From contig DJNI01000072.1 of the NCBI GenBank assembly GCA_002436765.1, forward strand, positions 1,800 to 6,972: DNA of 5,173 nucleotides, given 5' to 3'. The DNA is from Clostridiales bacterium UBA6468 (lineage in GTDB: Bacteria > Bacillota > Clostridia > Oscillospirales > Oscillospiraceae). Position numbers and translations under genes: made by a program. The notes beneath the pieces were generated by a model. It was not told the DNA's origin, ran no database searches, and saw only the letters and a list, made by a program, of their open reading frames with translations. Shown here one piece after another: positions 1 through 5,173 of the stretch (position 1 is its first letter; each line of letters begins with the position of its first letter).

Positions 1-1307
1 CCGATTTTGCCGATATCCTGCCCGAGATGAACAAGGCCGGCTATTACTCCGTGGAATGCTGGGGCGGCGCAACGTTCGATTCCTGCCTGCGCTATCTGGG
101 CGAGGATCCGTGGCAGAGACTGCGCGACATCCGCAAGGCCATGCCCAACACCAAGCTGCAGATGCTGCTGCGGGGTCAGAACGTTCTGGGTTACTCCCAC
201 TATCCCGACGACTTCGTCAAGCTCTTCGTGCAGAAGTCCGTGGAGAACGGCATCGACATCATCCGTATCTTCGACGCACTCAACGATACGAACAACCTGA
301 AGGTCGCCATGGAAGCCACCGTGAAGGCCGGCGCCATCGCCTCCGGCACCCTGTGCTATACCACTTCTCCCGTCCACACCCAGCAGAAGTACCTGGAAAT
401 GGTGAAGGAGCTGAAGGAAATGGGCGCTTCCACCATCTGCATCAAGGATATGGCCGGTATCATGGGGCCCAAGGAAGCCTACGATCTGGTTTCCGCCATC
501 AAGGACGCCGTTCCCGAGCTGCCCGTTGACCTGCACACCCACTCCACCACCGGTCTTGCCTTCATGACCTACCTGAAGGCCGTGGAAGCCGGCGTGGACA
601 TCATCGACACCGCCATTTCTCCCTTCTCCGGCGGCACCTCCCAGCCCGCCACCGAGACCCTGGCCTACGCCCTGCGTCAGCTGGGCTACGAGGTCGATCT
701 GGACGACGACTGCACCAAGAAGATGGCCGACTATTTCAAGGTCGTCCGGGACGAGTACATCAAGGACGGCACCCTGATGCCCAAGTCCATGGCCACCGAC
801 ACCCAGTGCCTGACCTATCAGATCCCCGGCGGTATGCTCAGCAATCTGCTCAGCCAGCTGAAGCAGGTCAACGCTCTCGACCGCTTCGACGAGGTTCTGG
901 TGGAGACCCCCAAGGTCCGTAAGGACATGGGCTATCCCCCGCTGGTCACCCCCACCTCCCAGATGGTCGGCGTGCAGGCCGTGCGCAACGTGCTGGACGG
1001 CCAGCGCTACAAGTCCGTCTCCAAGGAGATCAAGGCTTACTGCCGCGGCGAGTACGGCCGTACCCCCGCTCCCATCGATCCCGAGATCCAGAAGCTGATC
1101 CTGGGCGACGAGAAGCCCCTGACCGTCCGCTATGCCGACACCCTGCCGCCCGTCGTGGACAAGGCGCGCAAGGAGCTGGGCGATCTGGCCAAGTCCGACG
1201 AGGACGTCCTGAGCTACATCGCCTTCCCCAACCTGGCCGAGAAGTTCTTCGCGGAGCGCAAGGCCAGAGAAGAGAACGTTGCTACCTACTCCATCGTGGA
1301 GTGCTAA
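1..1307 (+). CDS. oadA: Oxaloacetate decarboxylase alpha subunit (carboxyltransferase, PycB/OadA type), 5' partial
   Basis: This subunit transfers the carboxyl group of oxaloacetate to biotin, giving pyruvate and carboxybiotin, on the cytoplasmic face of the sodium pump. The frame is open from the window edge (first full codon at 3, reading DFADILPEMNKAGY), so the Met at 27 is internal and the true start lies outside. Visible family signatures are GYYSVECWGGATFDSC, LLRGQNVLGY, CIKDMAG (Lys codon 444-446, the family's carbamylated metal-ligand lysine) and DLHTHSTTGLA (His codons 534-536 and 540-542, the metal-binding pair). The TIM-barrel is followed by the conserved C-terminal PYC/OADA region, with GMLSNLLSQL and EYGRTPAPI. 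There is no biotinyl domain at the C-terminus; it is supplied by a separate gene downstream. In isolation it could be called pyruvate carboxylase subunit B, but the OadG and OadB neighbours favour a decarboxylase. Proline codons are 19 CCC and 3 CCG. Confidence 0.96.
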   Translation, partial: DFADILPEMNKAGYYSVECWGGATFDSCLRYLGEDPWQRLRDIRKAMPNTKLQMLLRGQNVLGYSHYPDDFVKLFVQKSVENGIDIIRIFDALNDTNNLKVAMEATVKAGAIASGTLCYTTSPVHTQQKYLEMVKELKEMGASTICIKDMAGIMGPKEAYDLVSAIKDAVPELPVDLHTHSTTGLAFMTYLKAVEAGVDIIDTAISPFSGGTSQPATETLAYALRQLGYEVDLDDDCTKKMADYFKVVRDEYIKDGTLMPKSMATDTQCLTYQIPGGMLSNLLSQLKQVNALDRFDEVLVETPKVRKDMGYPPLVTPTSQMVGVQAVRNVLDGQRYKSVSKEIKAYCRGEYGRTPAPIDPEIQKLILGDEKPLTVRYADTLPPVVDKARKELGDLAKSDEDVLSYIAFPNLAEKFFAERKAREENVATYSIVEC

Positions 1308-1319
1308 GGAGGTACCGTT

Positions 1320-1682
1320 ATGGTGTTAACTTCCACTTTGACGGACATCGGTTTTGTTGATGCCGCCGTCGTCGCGCTGCTGGGCTACGCCGTGGTGTTC
1401 TTCGGCCTGATCCTGCTGATGGCCGTTGTCACTGCCATGAGCAAGGCCTTCATCGCCCAGGAGAAGAAGGTCGCCGCCCACTCCGACGCCGCCAAGGCCG
1501 CCGTGGCCGCCGTCACCGACGCTCCTGCCCCCGACGCCCCCGCTGCCCCCGGCACCGCAGGCAAGCTGAAGCTTTACGATGTCGAACCCAAAACCGCCGC
1601 TATGCTCATGGCCATCGTGGCCGATAAGATGGGCAAGCCCCTGAACGAGCTGCGCTTCATTTCCATCAAGGAGGTCAAATAA
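1320..1682 (+). CDS. oadG: OadG-family gamma/delta subunit of sodium-pump decarboxylase
   Basis: This is a small membrane-anchoring subunit of 120 residues that tethers carboxyltransferase and carrier to the beta subunit. It has a short N-terminus, one hydrophobic span at about residues 14-40 (AAVVALLGYAVVFFGLILLM), a positively charged exit (SKAFIAQEKK), an Ala/Pro/Asp linker at about 52-80, and a compact C-terminal segment from about 81 (KLKLYDVEPKTAAML, then GKPLNELRFISIKEV). The single-span plus Ala/Pro-linker layout matches the OadG/MmdD/GcdD subunits of other decarboxylases. The function of the C-terminal segment is inferred to be docking, not shown. The start ATG is preceded by AGGAGGT at 1307-1313, which overlaps the oadA stop codon with 6-nt spacing, so translation is probably coupled. 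None of its proline codons is CCG. Confidence 0.9.
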   Translation: MVLTSTLTDIGFVDAAVVALLGYAVVFFGLILLMAVVTAMSKAFIAQEKKVAAHSDAAKAAVAAVTDAPAPDAPAAPGTAGKLKLYDVEPKTAAMLMAIVADKMGKPLNELRFISIKEVK

Positions 1683-1684
1683 TC

Positions 1685-2083
1685 ATGAAATACAAAGTGA
1701 CTCTGAACGGCCGCACCTACGAGGTGGAGGTCGAAGCCGGCAAGGCAATGCTGCTGGACGAGTACGAGGCCATTGTCCCCACTGCCGCCCCGGCCGCTCC
1801 CGCTGCCGCCCCTGCCCCCGTGGCCGCTCCTGCGGCCGCCCCCGCCCCCGCCGCTGCCGCTCCCGTGGCCGGTGAGGCCGTCACCGCTCCCATGCCCGGC
1901 AACATCCTGAAGGTGAACGTCACCGCAGGTCAGGCCGTGAAGGAGGGCGACGTTCTGGTGGTTCTGGAAGCCATGAAGATGGAAAACGAAATTCTGGCGC
2001 CCAAGGCCTGCACCGTGAAGCAGGTCCTGGTTTCCAAGGGCTCCACCGTCGACACCGGCGCTACTCTGGTCGTCCTCGGCTAA
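1685..2083 (+). CDS. Biotin carboxyl carrier protein of the decarboxylase (biotinyl domain)
   Basis: This protein shuttles the carboxyl group between the alpha carboxyltransferase site and the beta-subunit decarboxylation site. It has 132 residues. The N-terminal KYKVTLNGRTYEVEVEAG motif is typical of these carriers. A flexible Ala/Pro linker follows at about residues 32-62. The C-terminal biotinyl domain starts at about 65 (TAPMPGNILKVNV) and contains EAMKMEN. Lys98 (codon 1976-1978) is the biotinylation site, 34 residues from the C-terminus as usual. It starts 2 nt after the oadG stop. Its Shine-Dalgarno AAGGAGGT (1668-1675) lies inside the end of oadG with 9-nt spacing. It corresponds to the biotin domain that is fused to the alpha subunit in Klebsiella-type enzymes, and would be GcdC or MmdC in related systems. 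I give no symbol because naming varies. Confidence 0.95.
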   Translation: MKYKVTLNGRTYEVEVEAGKAMLLDEYEAIVPTAAPAAPAAAPAPVAAPAAAPAPAAAAPVAGEAVTAPMPGNILKVNVTAGQAVKEGDVLVVLEAMKMENEILAPKACTVKQVLVSKGSTVDTGATLVVLG

Positions 2084-2095
2084 GGAGGATAGGCC

Positions 2096-3344
2096 ATGAG
2101 CATCAATGTTGGTGAAATTCTGTTAAACCTGTGGCAGGGTTCCGGCTTCAACGCCATTTTCGCCGGCTTTGCCGACGGCGGCTGGCAGAATCTGGTGATG
2201 CTGGTCATCGCCTGCGTGCTGCTGTACCTCGGCATTGTCAAGAGGCTTCGAGCCGCTGCTGCTCGTCGGCATCGCGTTCGGCTGCCTGCTTGCCAACATC
2301 AGCTATTTCCCCGGCCTGTCCGCGGAGCTGAATGCAACGAACGCGCTGTATCATCCGGAGCTCTGGGATGCATTCCTGGATCCGGCCAGCCAGTATTATC
2401 ACAGCTACGGCCACATCCTGGCCAATGCGGGCCTGCTTGACGTGTTCTATATCGGCGTCAAGGCCGGTATTTATCCGTCCATCATCTTCATGGGCGTCGG
2501 CGCGATGACCGACTTTGGCCCGCTGATCTCCAATCCGAAGAGCCTGCTCCTCGGCGCGGCGGCCCAGCTCGGCGTGTTCGTCGCCTTCTTCGGCGCGATC
2601 CTGCTCGGCTTCACCGGCCCGCAGGCGGCCTCCATCGGCATCATCGGCGGCGCAGACGGCCCGACGGCCATCTTCCTCACCACGAAGCTCGCTCCGGAGC
2701 TGCTCGGCGCGATCGCCATCGCCGCGTATTCCTACATGGCGCTGATCCCGCTGATCCAGCCGCCGATCATGAAGCTCATGACCTCTGCGGAAGACCGCAA
2801 GATCAAGATGACGCAGACCCGCCCGGTCAGCAAGACCGAGAAGATTCTCTTCCCGATCATCGTCACGATCTTTGTCGTCCTCCTGCTCCCGTCCACGGCT
2901 CCGCTGATCGGCTGCCTGATGCTCGGCAACCTGTTCCGCGAGTGCGGCGTGACCGACCGCCTGTCCGATACCGTGCAGAACGCGCTGATGAACATCATCA
3001 CCATCATGCTCTCCACGTCCGTCGGCGCGACGATGGTCGCCTCGAACTTCCTGAAGCTCGACACCATCAAGATCGTCTTCCTCGGCCTTGTCGCCTTCGG
3101 CATCTCCACCGCTGGCGGCCTGATCGGCGGCAACATCATGTGCAAGGTCACCGGCAAGAAGGTCAACCCGCTGATCGGCTCCGCAGGCGTGTCCGCGGTC
3201 CCGATGGCGGCCCGTGTCTCCCAGGTCGTCGGCCAGAAGGAGAATCCGTCAAACTTCCTGCTGATGCACGCCATGGGTCCCAACGTGGCCGGCGTTATCG
3301 GCTCCGCCATCGCGGCCGGCTTCCTGCTGTCCGTGTTCGGTTAA
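2096..3344 (+). pseudogene. oadB: Sodium-pump decarboxylase beta subunit, frameshifted by one extra base
   Basis: The beta subunit is the polytopic membrane protein that decarboxylates carboxybiotin and couples this to Na+ export. Frame 1 runs from ATG 2096 (SINVGEILLNLWQGSGF, then LVMLVIACVLLYLGIVK) to about 2242. The family sequence then continues in the +1 frame as GFEPLLLVGIAFGCLLANI to the stop at 3344. Removing one base in 2240-2245 gives 415 residues, a normal beta-subunit length. On that numbering the functional residues are all present: Asp187 in GGADGPTAIF, Tyr213, and Asn357, Gly361, Ser366 and Arg373 in NPLIGSAGVSAVPMAAR. From memory, each sits exactly 16 before the Klebsiella counterparts (D203, Y229, N373, G377, S382, R389). 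AGGAGG at 2083-2088 overlaps the carrier stop, with 7-nt spacing to the ATG. As read, translation leaves the family frame after Lys49 and ends at 2440. The body has 19 CCG and 2 CCC prolines, unlike the upstream genes. Whether the lesion is real, or a sequencing or assembly error, cannot be told here. Confidence 0.9.
2240..2246 (+). other. Frameshift site / probable mosaic junction inside oadB
   Basis: Frame 0 reads ATT GTC AAG AGG CTT CGA, and the beta-subunit protein then resumes in the +1 frame as GGC TTC GAG CCG. Dropping A2243 restores AAG GGC TTC GAG (K-G-F-E). Dropping A2240 gives AGA GGC TTC (R-G-F). The site is not a recognisable slippery sequence: there is no long homopolymer, no following stop in frame 0, and moving a lysyl-tRNA from AAG to AGA would not keep pairing. 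Codon preference changes at the same place. Confidence 0.8.
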
Positions 3345-3357
3345 TTCCATATCGTTC

Positions 3358-3393
3358 AAGCCGTGCCGGAGGAATCCTCCGGCACGGCTTTTT
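3358..3393 (+). terminator. Rho-independent terminator of the oad operon
   Basis: A perfect 15-bp stem has its left arm at 3358-3372 and its right arm at 3376-3390, with an AAT loop. It is GC-rich with A/T at the base, and the right arm runs straight into TTTTT at 3389-3393. It lies 14 nt after the oadB stop. The stem also begins with AA, so there is some potential for the opposite strand, but no long T-run forms there. This is a strong intrinsic terminator for the plus-strand operon. Confidence 0.95.
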
Positions 3394-3450
3394 GTCTGCG
3401 GGGCAATTCCCCGATCGCATTCCGCAATAGGCTGTGATGTGCTTTTTCAG

Positions 3451-3593
3451 GAGCCTCTGATGAAATCGGCGAGAACCGTGAGCGAAAGATTTTTCGGCCA
3501 ATCGAGGTATCAAAGGCGGCGGAATCCTGTATGTGCCCGCCGGGGGTATGCCGCATCCGTAAGCCGGCTTACGCCGGCAGCGGCTGTGCAATA
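3451..3593. repeat. Dispersed direct repeat, copy A (about 143 bp)
   Basis: This aligns without gaps to 5031-5173, with 120 of 143 positions identical by my hand count (about 84%). Conservation is uneven. Two blocks are identical: 3487-3509 (23 bp, including TTTTCGGCCAATCGAGGTA) and 3543-3579 (37 bp, holding a palindrome). The stretch between them, about 3510-3542, carries many of the changes. The left edge is near 3451, because similarity fades before it. The right edge is unknown because copy B reaches the window end at the matching base. No transposase is nearby. It behaves like a small non-coding dispersed element, but its function is unknown. Confidence 0.88.
3558..3573. repeat. 16-bp perfect palindrome in repeat copy A
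   Basis: CGTAAGCCGGCTTACG equals its own reverse complement. It can also fold as GCCGGC-TTAC-GCCGGC by shifting register into the following bases. It is loosely framed by GCCGC (3550-3554) and GCGGC (3580-3584), which are complementary, so a larger stem is possible. It is preserved exactly in copy B. It may be a protein-binding site or the core of an RNA hairpin; the sequence does not say which. Confidence 0.85.
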
Positions 3594-3667
3594 TTTCCCG
3601 TTTTTCAAAGGGAAGAAGCGGGGCGAAAAGACGGCCGAGACTCGCAGACGCAATTCGCGGTGCTGCC

Positions 3668-4048
3668 CTAAAATAAATTCCACCAGGACGCCCCGTGAGC
3701 CTGTCCCATGGCGTCCACCTTCCGGGAAAGGGCGGCGCACCCGGCGGCGAAGTCCGTTTCCTCCCGGGCGGCGGCGTAGACCTCTACCTGGGCGAACAGA
3801 GCGTCGATCTCCTCCATGGGCGTGTGGTCGGCAAAGCAGGCGCCCAGATGGCGGCTGCGCCCCCAGGCGTCCCGCGCCTGGAGCATCAGCGCTTCTCCCT
3901 GCGCCATGTCTCCCTGAAGCGCCGTTTTTGCGGCGTTTTCCAAATCCCGCGCGATGGGTTCGTGGCACTTGGCCATGCCAAATGTGGCGGCAACGCCCCC
4001 GGCCAGAAGCACCAGAAGCAAAGCAAATCCGATCCAGCTGCGCTTCAC
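3668..4048 (-). CDS. DUF4363 family membrane-anchored protein
   Basis: This protein has 126 residues and no assigned biochemical role. The start is the GTG at 4048-4046, giving MKRSWIGFALLLVLLAGGVAATFG, a single N-terminal membrane anchor or uncleaved signal. AAAGGAG at 4063-4057 sits 8 nt upstream, and the GTG overlaps the TGA of the DUF421 gene (GTGA), which indicates translational coupling. The open frame extends upstream to 4156 only as a shadow of that gene. The extracytoplasmic part is helical and charged, with a DAWGRSRHLGACFADHTPMEEID segment and a WWNLF C-terminus, as in the DUF4363 family. Such genes often follow DUF421 genes in clostridia (family knowledge), so the two products may work together at the membrane. 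The family call is from pattern recognition only. Confidence 0.8.
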   Translation of the reverse strand: MKRSWIGFALLLVLLAGGVAATFGMAKCHEPIARDLENAAKTALQGDMAQGEALMLQARDAWGRSRHLGACFADHTPMEEIDALFAQVEVYAAAREETDFAAGCAALSRKVDAMGQAHGASWWNLF

Positions 4049-4722
4049 CTGCCGTACTCCTTTCCCAGCCACACGACCTTGTTCCCGGCGTCCACCGTCA
4101 GGAGCAATGTGTCCGCGATCTCCGTCCGGTGCTCCCGCAAGACCTGCTTCAGCCACGCTTCGTCCTTCCCTGCCCTACCCAGATTTTCCCGGGACAGGAA
4201 GCCGTCCTCCACAATGGTTACCGGGAGAAACCGTGGCTTGGGGTGAATCCCCGCGTCCTTGGCGCTGGCGGGACGCTCCTTGGGGAAGGGGAACACGGAA
4301 AGATTCCCGTCGGTCTCCAGAATGGCATACTGCACGGCGGTGATGTCCAGCACATCCTTTTCCCGCAGATGCCCTGTCAGCTCGTCCAGCGTCACCCGTG
4401 TGCGGCGGAGATTGTCCTGCACCAGCTTCCCGTTTTCGATCAGGATCACCGGCTTGCCGCACAGCAGCCGCCGGAACCTCACGCTGTACAGAATCAGCCC
4501 GGACAGCACCAGCTCCGCCCCCAGGACCGTCAATATCGGCACCAGCCCGGAGTACAGGGGGATCGCCCCGTCCTGCATGGGGATCGCCGCCAGATTTGCC
4601 AGCAGCATGGTCACCACGAACTCCGTCGGCTCCATCTCCCCGATCTGCCGCTTGCCCATCAGCCGGACGCAGACGATCAGCACCAGATACAGCGCGACGG
4701 TGCGCACATAAGACATAATCAA
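4045..4722 (-). CDS. DUF421 / YetF-like membrane protein
   Basis: This protein has 225 residues. The N-terminal part has about three membrane spans (about 5-20, 36-50 and 60-80). Between the first two lies the conserved VRLMGKRQIGEMEPTEFVVT stretch that marks the DUF421/YetF family. A soluble C-terminal part follows (about 90-225), with GKPVILIENGKLVQDNLRR, LTGHLREKDVLDI and VQYAILETDGNLSVFP. The molecular function of the family is not established. The start is either TTG 4722 or ATG 4716. AGAGGTGA (4736-4729) is 6 nt from the TTG and 12 nt from the ATG, so spacing favours the TTG, which adds Met-Ile. The 3' end overlaps the DUF4363 start. The gene follows the CooT-like gene across an 88-nt gap holding a hairpin. 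Proline codons are mixed (6 CCC, 4 CCG, 1 CCA). Confidence 0.9.
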   Translation of the reverse strand: MIMSYVRTVALYLVLIVCVRLMGKRQIGEMEPTEFVVTMLLANLAAIPMQDGAIPLYSGLVPILTVLGAELVLSGLILYSVRFRRLLCGKPVILIENGKLVQDNLRRTRVTLDELTGHLREKDVLDITAVQYAILETDGNLSVFPFPKERPASAKDAGIHPKPRFLPVTIVEDGFLSRENLGRAGKDEAWLKQVLREHRTEIADTLLLTVDAGNKVVWLGKEYGR

Positions 4723-4728
4723 ATCCCG

Positions 4729-4736
4729 TCACCTCT
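4729..4736 (-). promoter_or_regulatory. Ribosome binding site deciding a TTG start for the DUF421 gene
   Basis: On the minus strand, AGAGGTGA is followed by CGGGAT and then TTG (4722-4720). The first ATG is two codons further in, 12 nt from the site, which is longer than usual. The non-ATG start is therefore preferred, though only two residues are at stake. Confidence 0.55.
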
Positions 4737-4775
4737 TGGAAGTAGCTTTTCCAAAAGGCGGCGGGATATACAGAA

Positions 4776-4808
4776 TTTCTCCCGGACGGCACTGCCATCC
4801 GGGAGAAA
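4776..4808. terminator. Hairpin between the CooT-like and DUF421 genes, terminator-like but lacking a T-run
   Basis: There is a perfect 11-bp stem, with arms at 4776-4786 (TTTCTCCCGGA) and 4798-4808 (TCCGGGAGAAA). The 11-nt loop can itself pair GGC with GCC. It begins 2 nt past the CooT-like stop codon on the minus strand. After the stem the minus-strand RNA reads TTCTG, so the U-tract is too short for a classical intrinsic terminator. It may be a weak terminator, or a structure that stabilises the 3' end and sets lower expression of the two downstream genes. Confidence 0.5.
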
Positions 4809-4810
4809 AA

Positions 4811-5008
4811 TCATGCGGGAATGTTCTCTTTCACAACGGCGACGCCGTCTACCAGATTTGCCATTTCCAGCGTACCCTCAATGGCCATCTGACGCTCCAT
4901 CAGGTCAGTGAGGATCACCATGCCGTCCCGGCACTCGATCTTCATGACGTTGCGCATCACGATCGTTTCCGGGGTGAGCTTGTTTTTATAAACGGTAGAA
5001 AGACACAT
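4811..5008 (-). CDS. CooT-family small protein (putative nickel-binding)
   Basis: This is a 65-residue protein beginning MCLSTVYKN, with IECRDGMVILTDLMERQMAIEGTLEMANLVDG in the middle. That arrangement (Met-Cys start, two short beta-rich blocks, the LTDL motif, then a G-x-L turn) is the CooT-like small-protein family. In Rhodospirillum rubrum, CooT binds nickel through Cys2 and serves CO dehydrogenase maturation. Cys2 is present here. No CO dehydrogenase or other nickel enzyme gene is in the window, so the partner is unknown and the nickel role is inferred from family. AGGAGG at 5022-5017 lies 8 nt from the ATG. It is the first gene of the minus-strand cassette. Its promoter would have to lie in or beyond repeat copy B, and I could not identify one. 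Confidence 0.8.
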   Translation of the reverse strand: MCLSTVYKNKLTPETIVMRNVMKIECRDGMVILTDLMERQMAIEGTLEMANLVDGVAVVKENIPA

Positions 5009-5030
5009 TGTCTATCCCTCCTTTACTTGG

Positions 5031-5173
5031 GAACTTCTGATTAAATGGGCAAGAGCTGTGAGCGAGAGATTTTTCGGCCAATCGAGGTACCGGAAACGGA
5101 GAAATACTTTATGTACCCGCAAGGGGTATGCCGCATCCGTAAGCCGGCTTACGCCGGCAACGGCTGCGCTATA
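5031..5173. repeat. Dispersed direct repeat, copy B (truncated by window end)
   Basis: This is the same orientation as copy A, 1580 bp away, with gap-free alignment. It starts within about 10 bp of the Shine-Dalgarno of the CooT-like gene, so on the minus strand it forms that gene's upstream region and probably part of its 5' untranslated leader. The identical blocks are 5067-5089 and 5123-5159. The first short stem, CGAAA/TTTCG in copy A, becomes CGAGA/TTTCG here, where a G-U pair would still hold the stem in RNA read from the plus strand. The right edge is not visible. Confidence 0.88.
5138..5153. repeat. 16-bp perfect palindrome in repeat copy B
   Basis: CGTAAGCCGGCTTACG is identical to the palindrome in copy A. 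The flanking complement is slightly weaker here: GCCGC at 5130-5134 faces ACGGC at 5160-5164, losing one pair of five. Confidence 0.85.

Larger units (their letters stand above)
3345..3667. other. Intergenic region between convergent operons
   Basis: There is no gene in these 323 bases. They hold the oad terminator (3358-3393), a small hairpin CGGGG-CAATT-CCCCG (3399-3413), and repeat copy A (3451-3593). The stretch 3594-3667 shows nothing I can name: there is no clear stem with a T-run that would end the minus-strand operon after its stop at 3668. Short open frames here are not preserved between the two repeat copies and are not called. Confidence 0.7.

Noticed and set aside
2235..2245. TTG at 2235 as a genuine start of a shorter beta subunit
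   Set aside because: It has no Shine-Dalgarno at proper distance and would drop the first membrane span, which is intact in the other frame. A frameshift explains the layout better.
2237..2249. Programmed +1 frameshift in oadB
   Set aside because: There is no slippery run, no in-frame stop at the site and no re-pairing of the P-site tRNA. The codon-usage break at the same place fits recombination or a join better.
2732..3310. Minus-strand open frame of 192 codons antisense to oadB
   Set aside because: The plus strand carries a clear family protein with all functional residues. The antisense frame has no recognisable motif and no ribosome site.
3295..3591. Minus-strand frames through repeat copy A that could be small proteins
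   Set aside because: The equivalent reading of copy B meets a stop early (TAA in the ATTTAATC stretch), and changes between copies do not favour synonymous sites. Conservation follows the palindrome, not a reading frame.
3451..3593. Repeat as an insertion sequence or CRISPR unit
   Set aside because: There is no transposase, no terminal inverted repeats at the edges, and only two copies 1.58 kb apart with genes between them. It does not resemble a repeat-spacer array.
4175..4798. Alternative minus-strand frame overlapping DUF421
   Set aside because: It is another frame of the same region, with compositional bias and no family features. The DUF421 frame has the conserved motif and a ribosome site.
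3439..4911. Long plus-strand open frame of 490 codons
   Set aside because: It is Arg/Pro/Gln-rich low-quality sequence lying antisense to the well-recognised DUF421 and DUF4363 genes and crossing the repeat; it is a GC-rich shadow frame.
5025..5075. Minus-strand promoter for the CooT-like gene (TTTAAT as -10)
   Set aside because: No acceptable -35 element lies 16-18 bases upstream, so it is too weak to call.

Overview
The window looks like a GC-rich member of the Clostridia, most likely an Oscillospiraceae-type gut anaerobe. This placement is inferred from three things: a split sodium-pump decarboxylase operon with a free-standing biotin carrier, a DUF421-DUF4363 gene pair, and a small CooT-family protein. 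No rRNA or other marker gene is present, so it is only a family-level guess.

Positions 1-3393 (+ strand) hold the membrane-bound sodium-translocating oxaloacetate decarboxylase operon. In order it has the carboxyltransferase alpha subunit (5' end outside the window), the small single-span gamma/OadG subunit, a separate biotin carrier protein, and the multi-span beta subunit. The genes are tightly packed with strong Shine-Dalgarno sites, and a textbook intrinsic terminator closes the operon. The alpha subunit moves the carboxyl group of oxaloacetate to biotin on the carrier. The beta subunit decarboxylates carboxybiotin and exports Na+. OadG holds the complex at the membrane. The beta gene carries a single-base frameshift near 2240-2246. 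Proline codon choice flips at the same place, from almost all CCC upstream to almost all CCG downstream, so the operon looks mosaic there, through recombination or an assembly join.

Positions 3345-3667 contain no gene but hold the terminator and the first copy of a roughly 143-bp repeat. Positions 3668-5008 (- strand) hold three genes, read from high to low coordinates: a CooT-like nickel-binding-family protein, a DUF421 (YetF-like) membrane protein, and a DUF4363 protein whose start overlaps the DUF421 stop. A second repeat copy in the same orientation lies just upstream of the CooT-like gene and runs to the window end. The two copies therefore bracket the minus-strand cassette. Both contain a perfect 16-bp palindrome inside a 37-bp block that is identical between them.

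No clear new defence, mobile or CRISPR system is visible. The items most worth following up are the repeat pair and the frameshift plus codon-usage break in the beta subunit gene.
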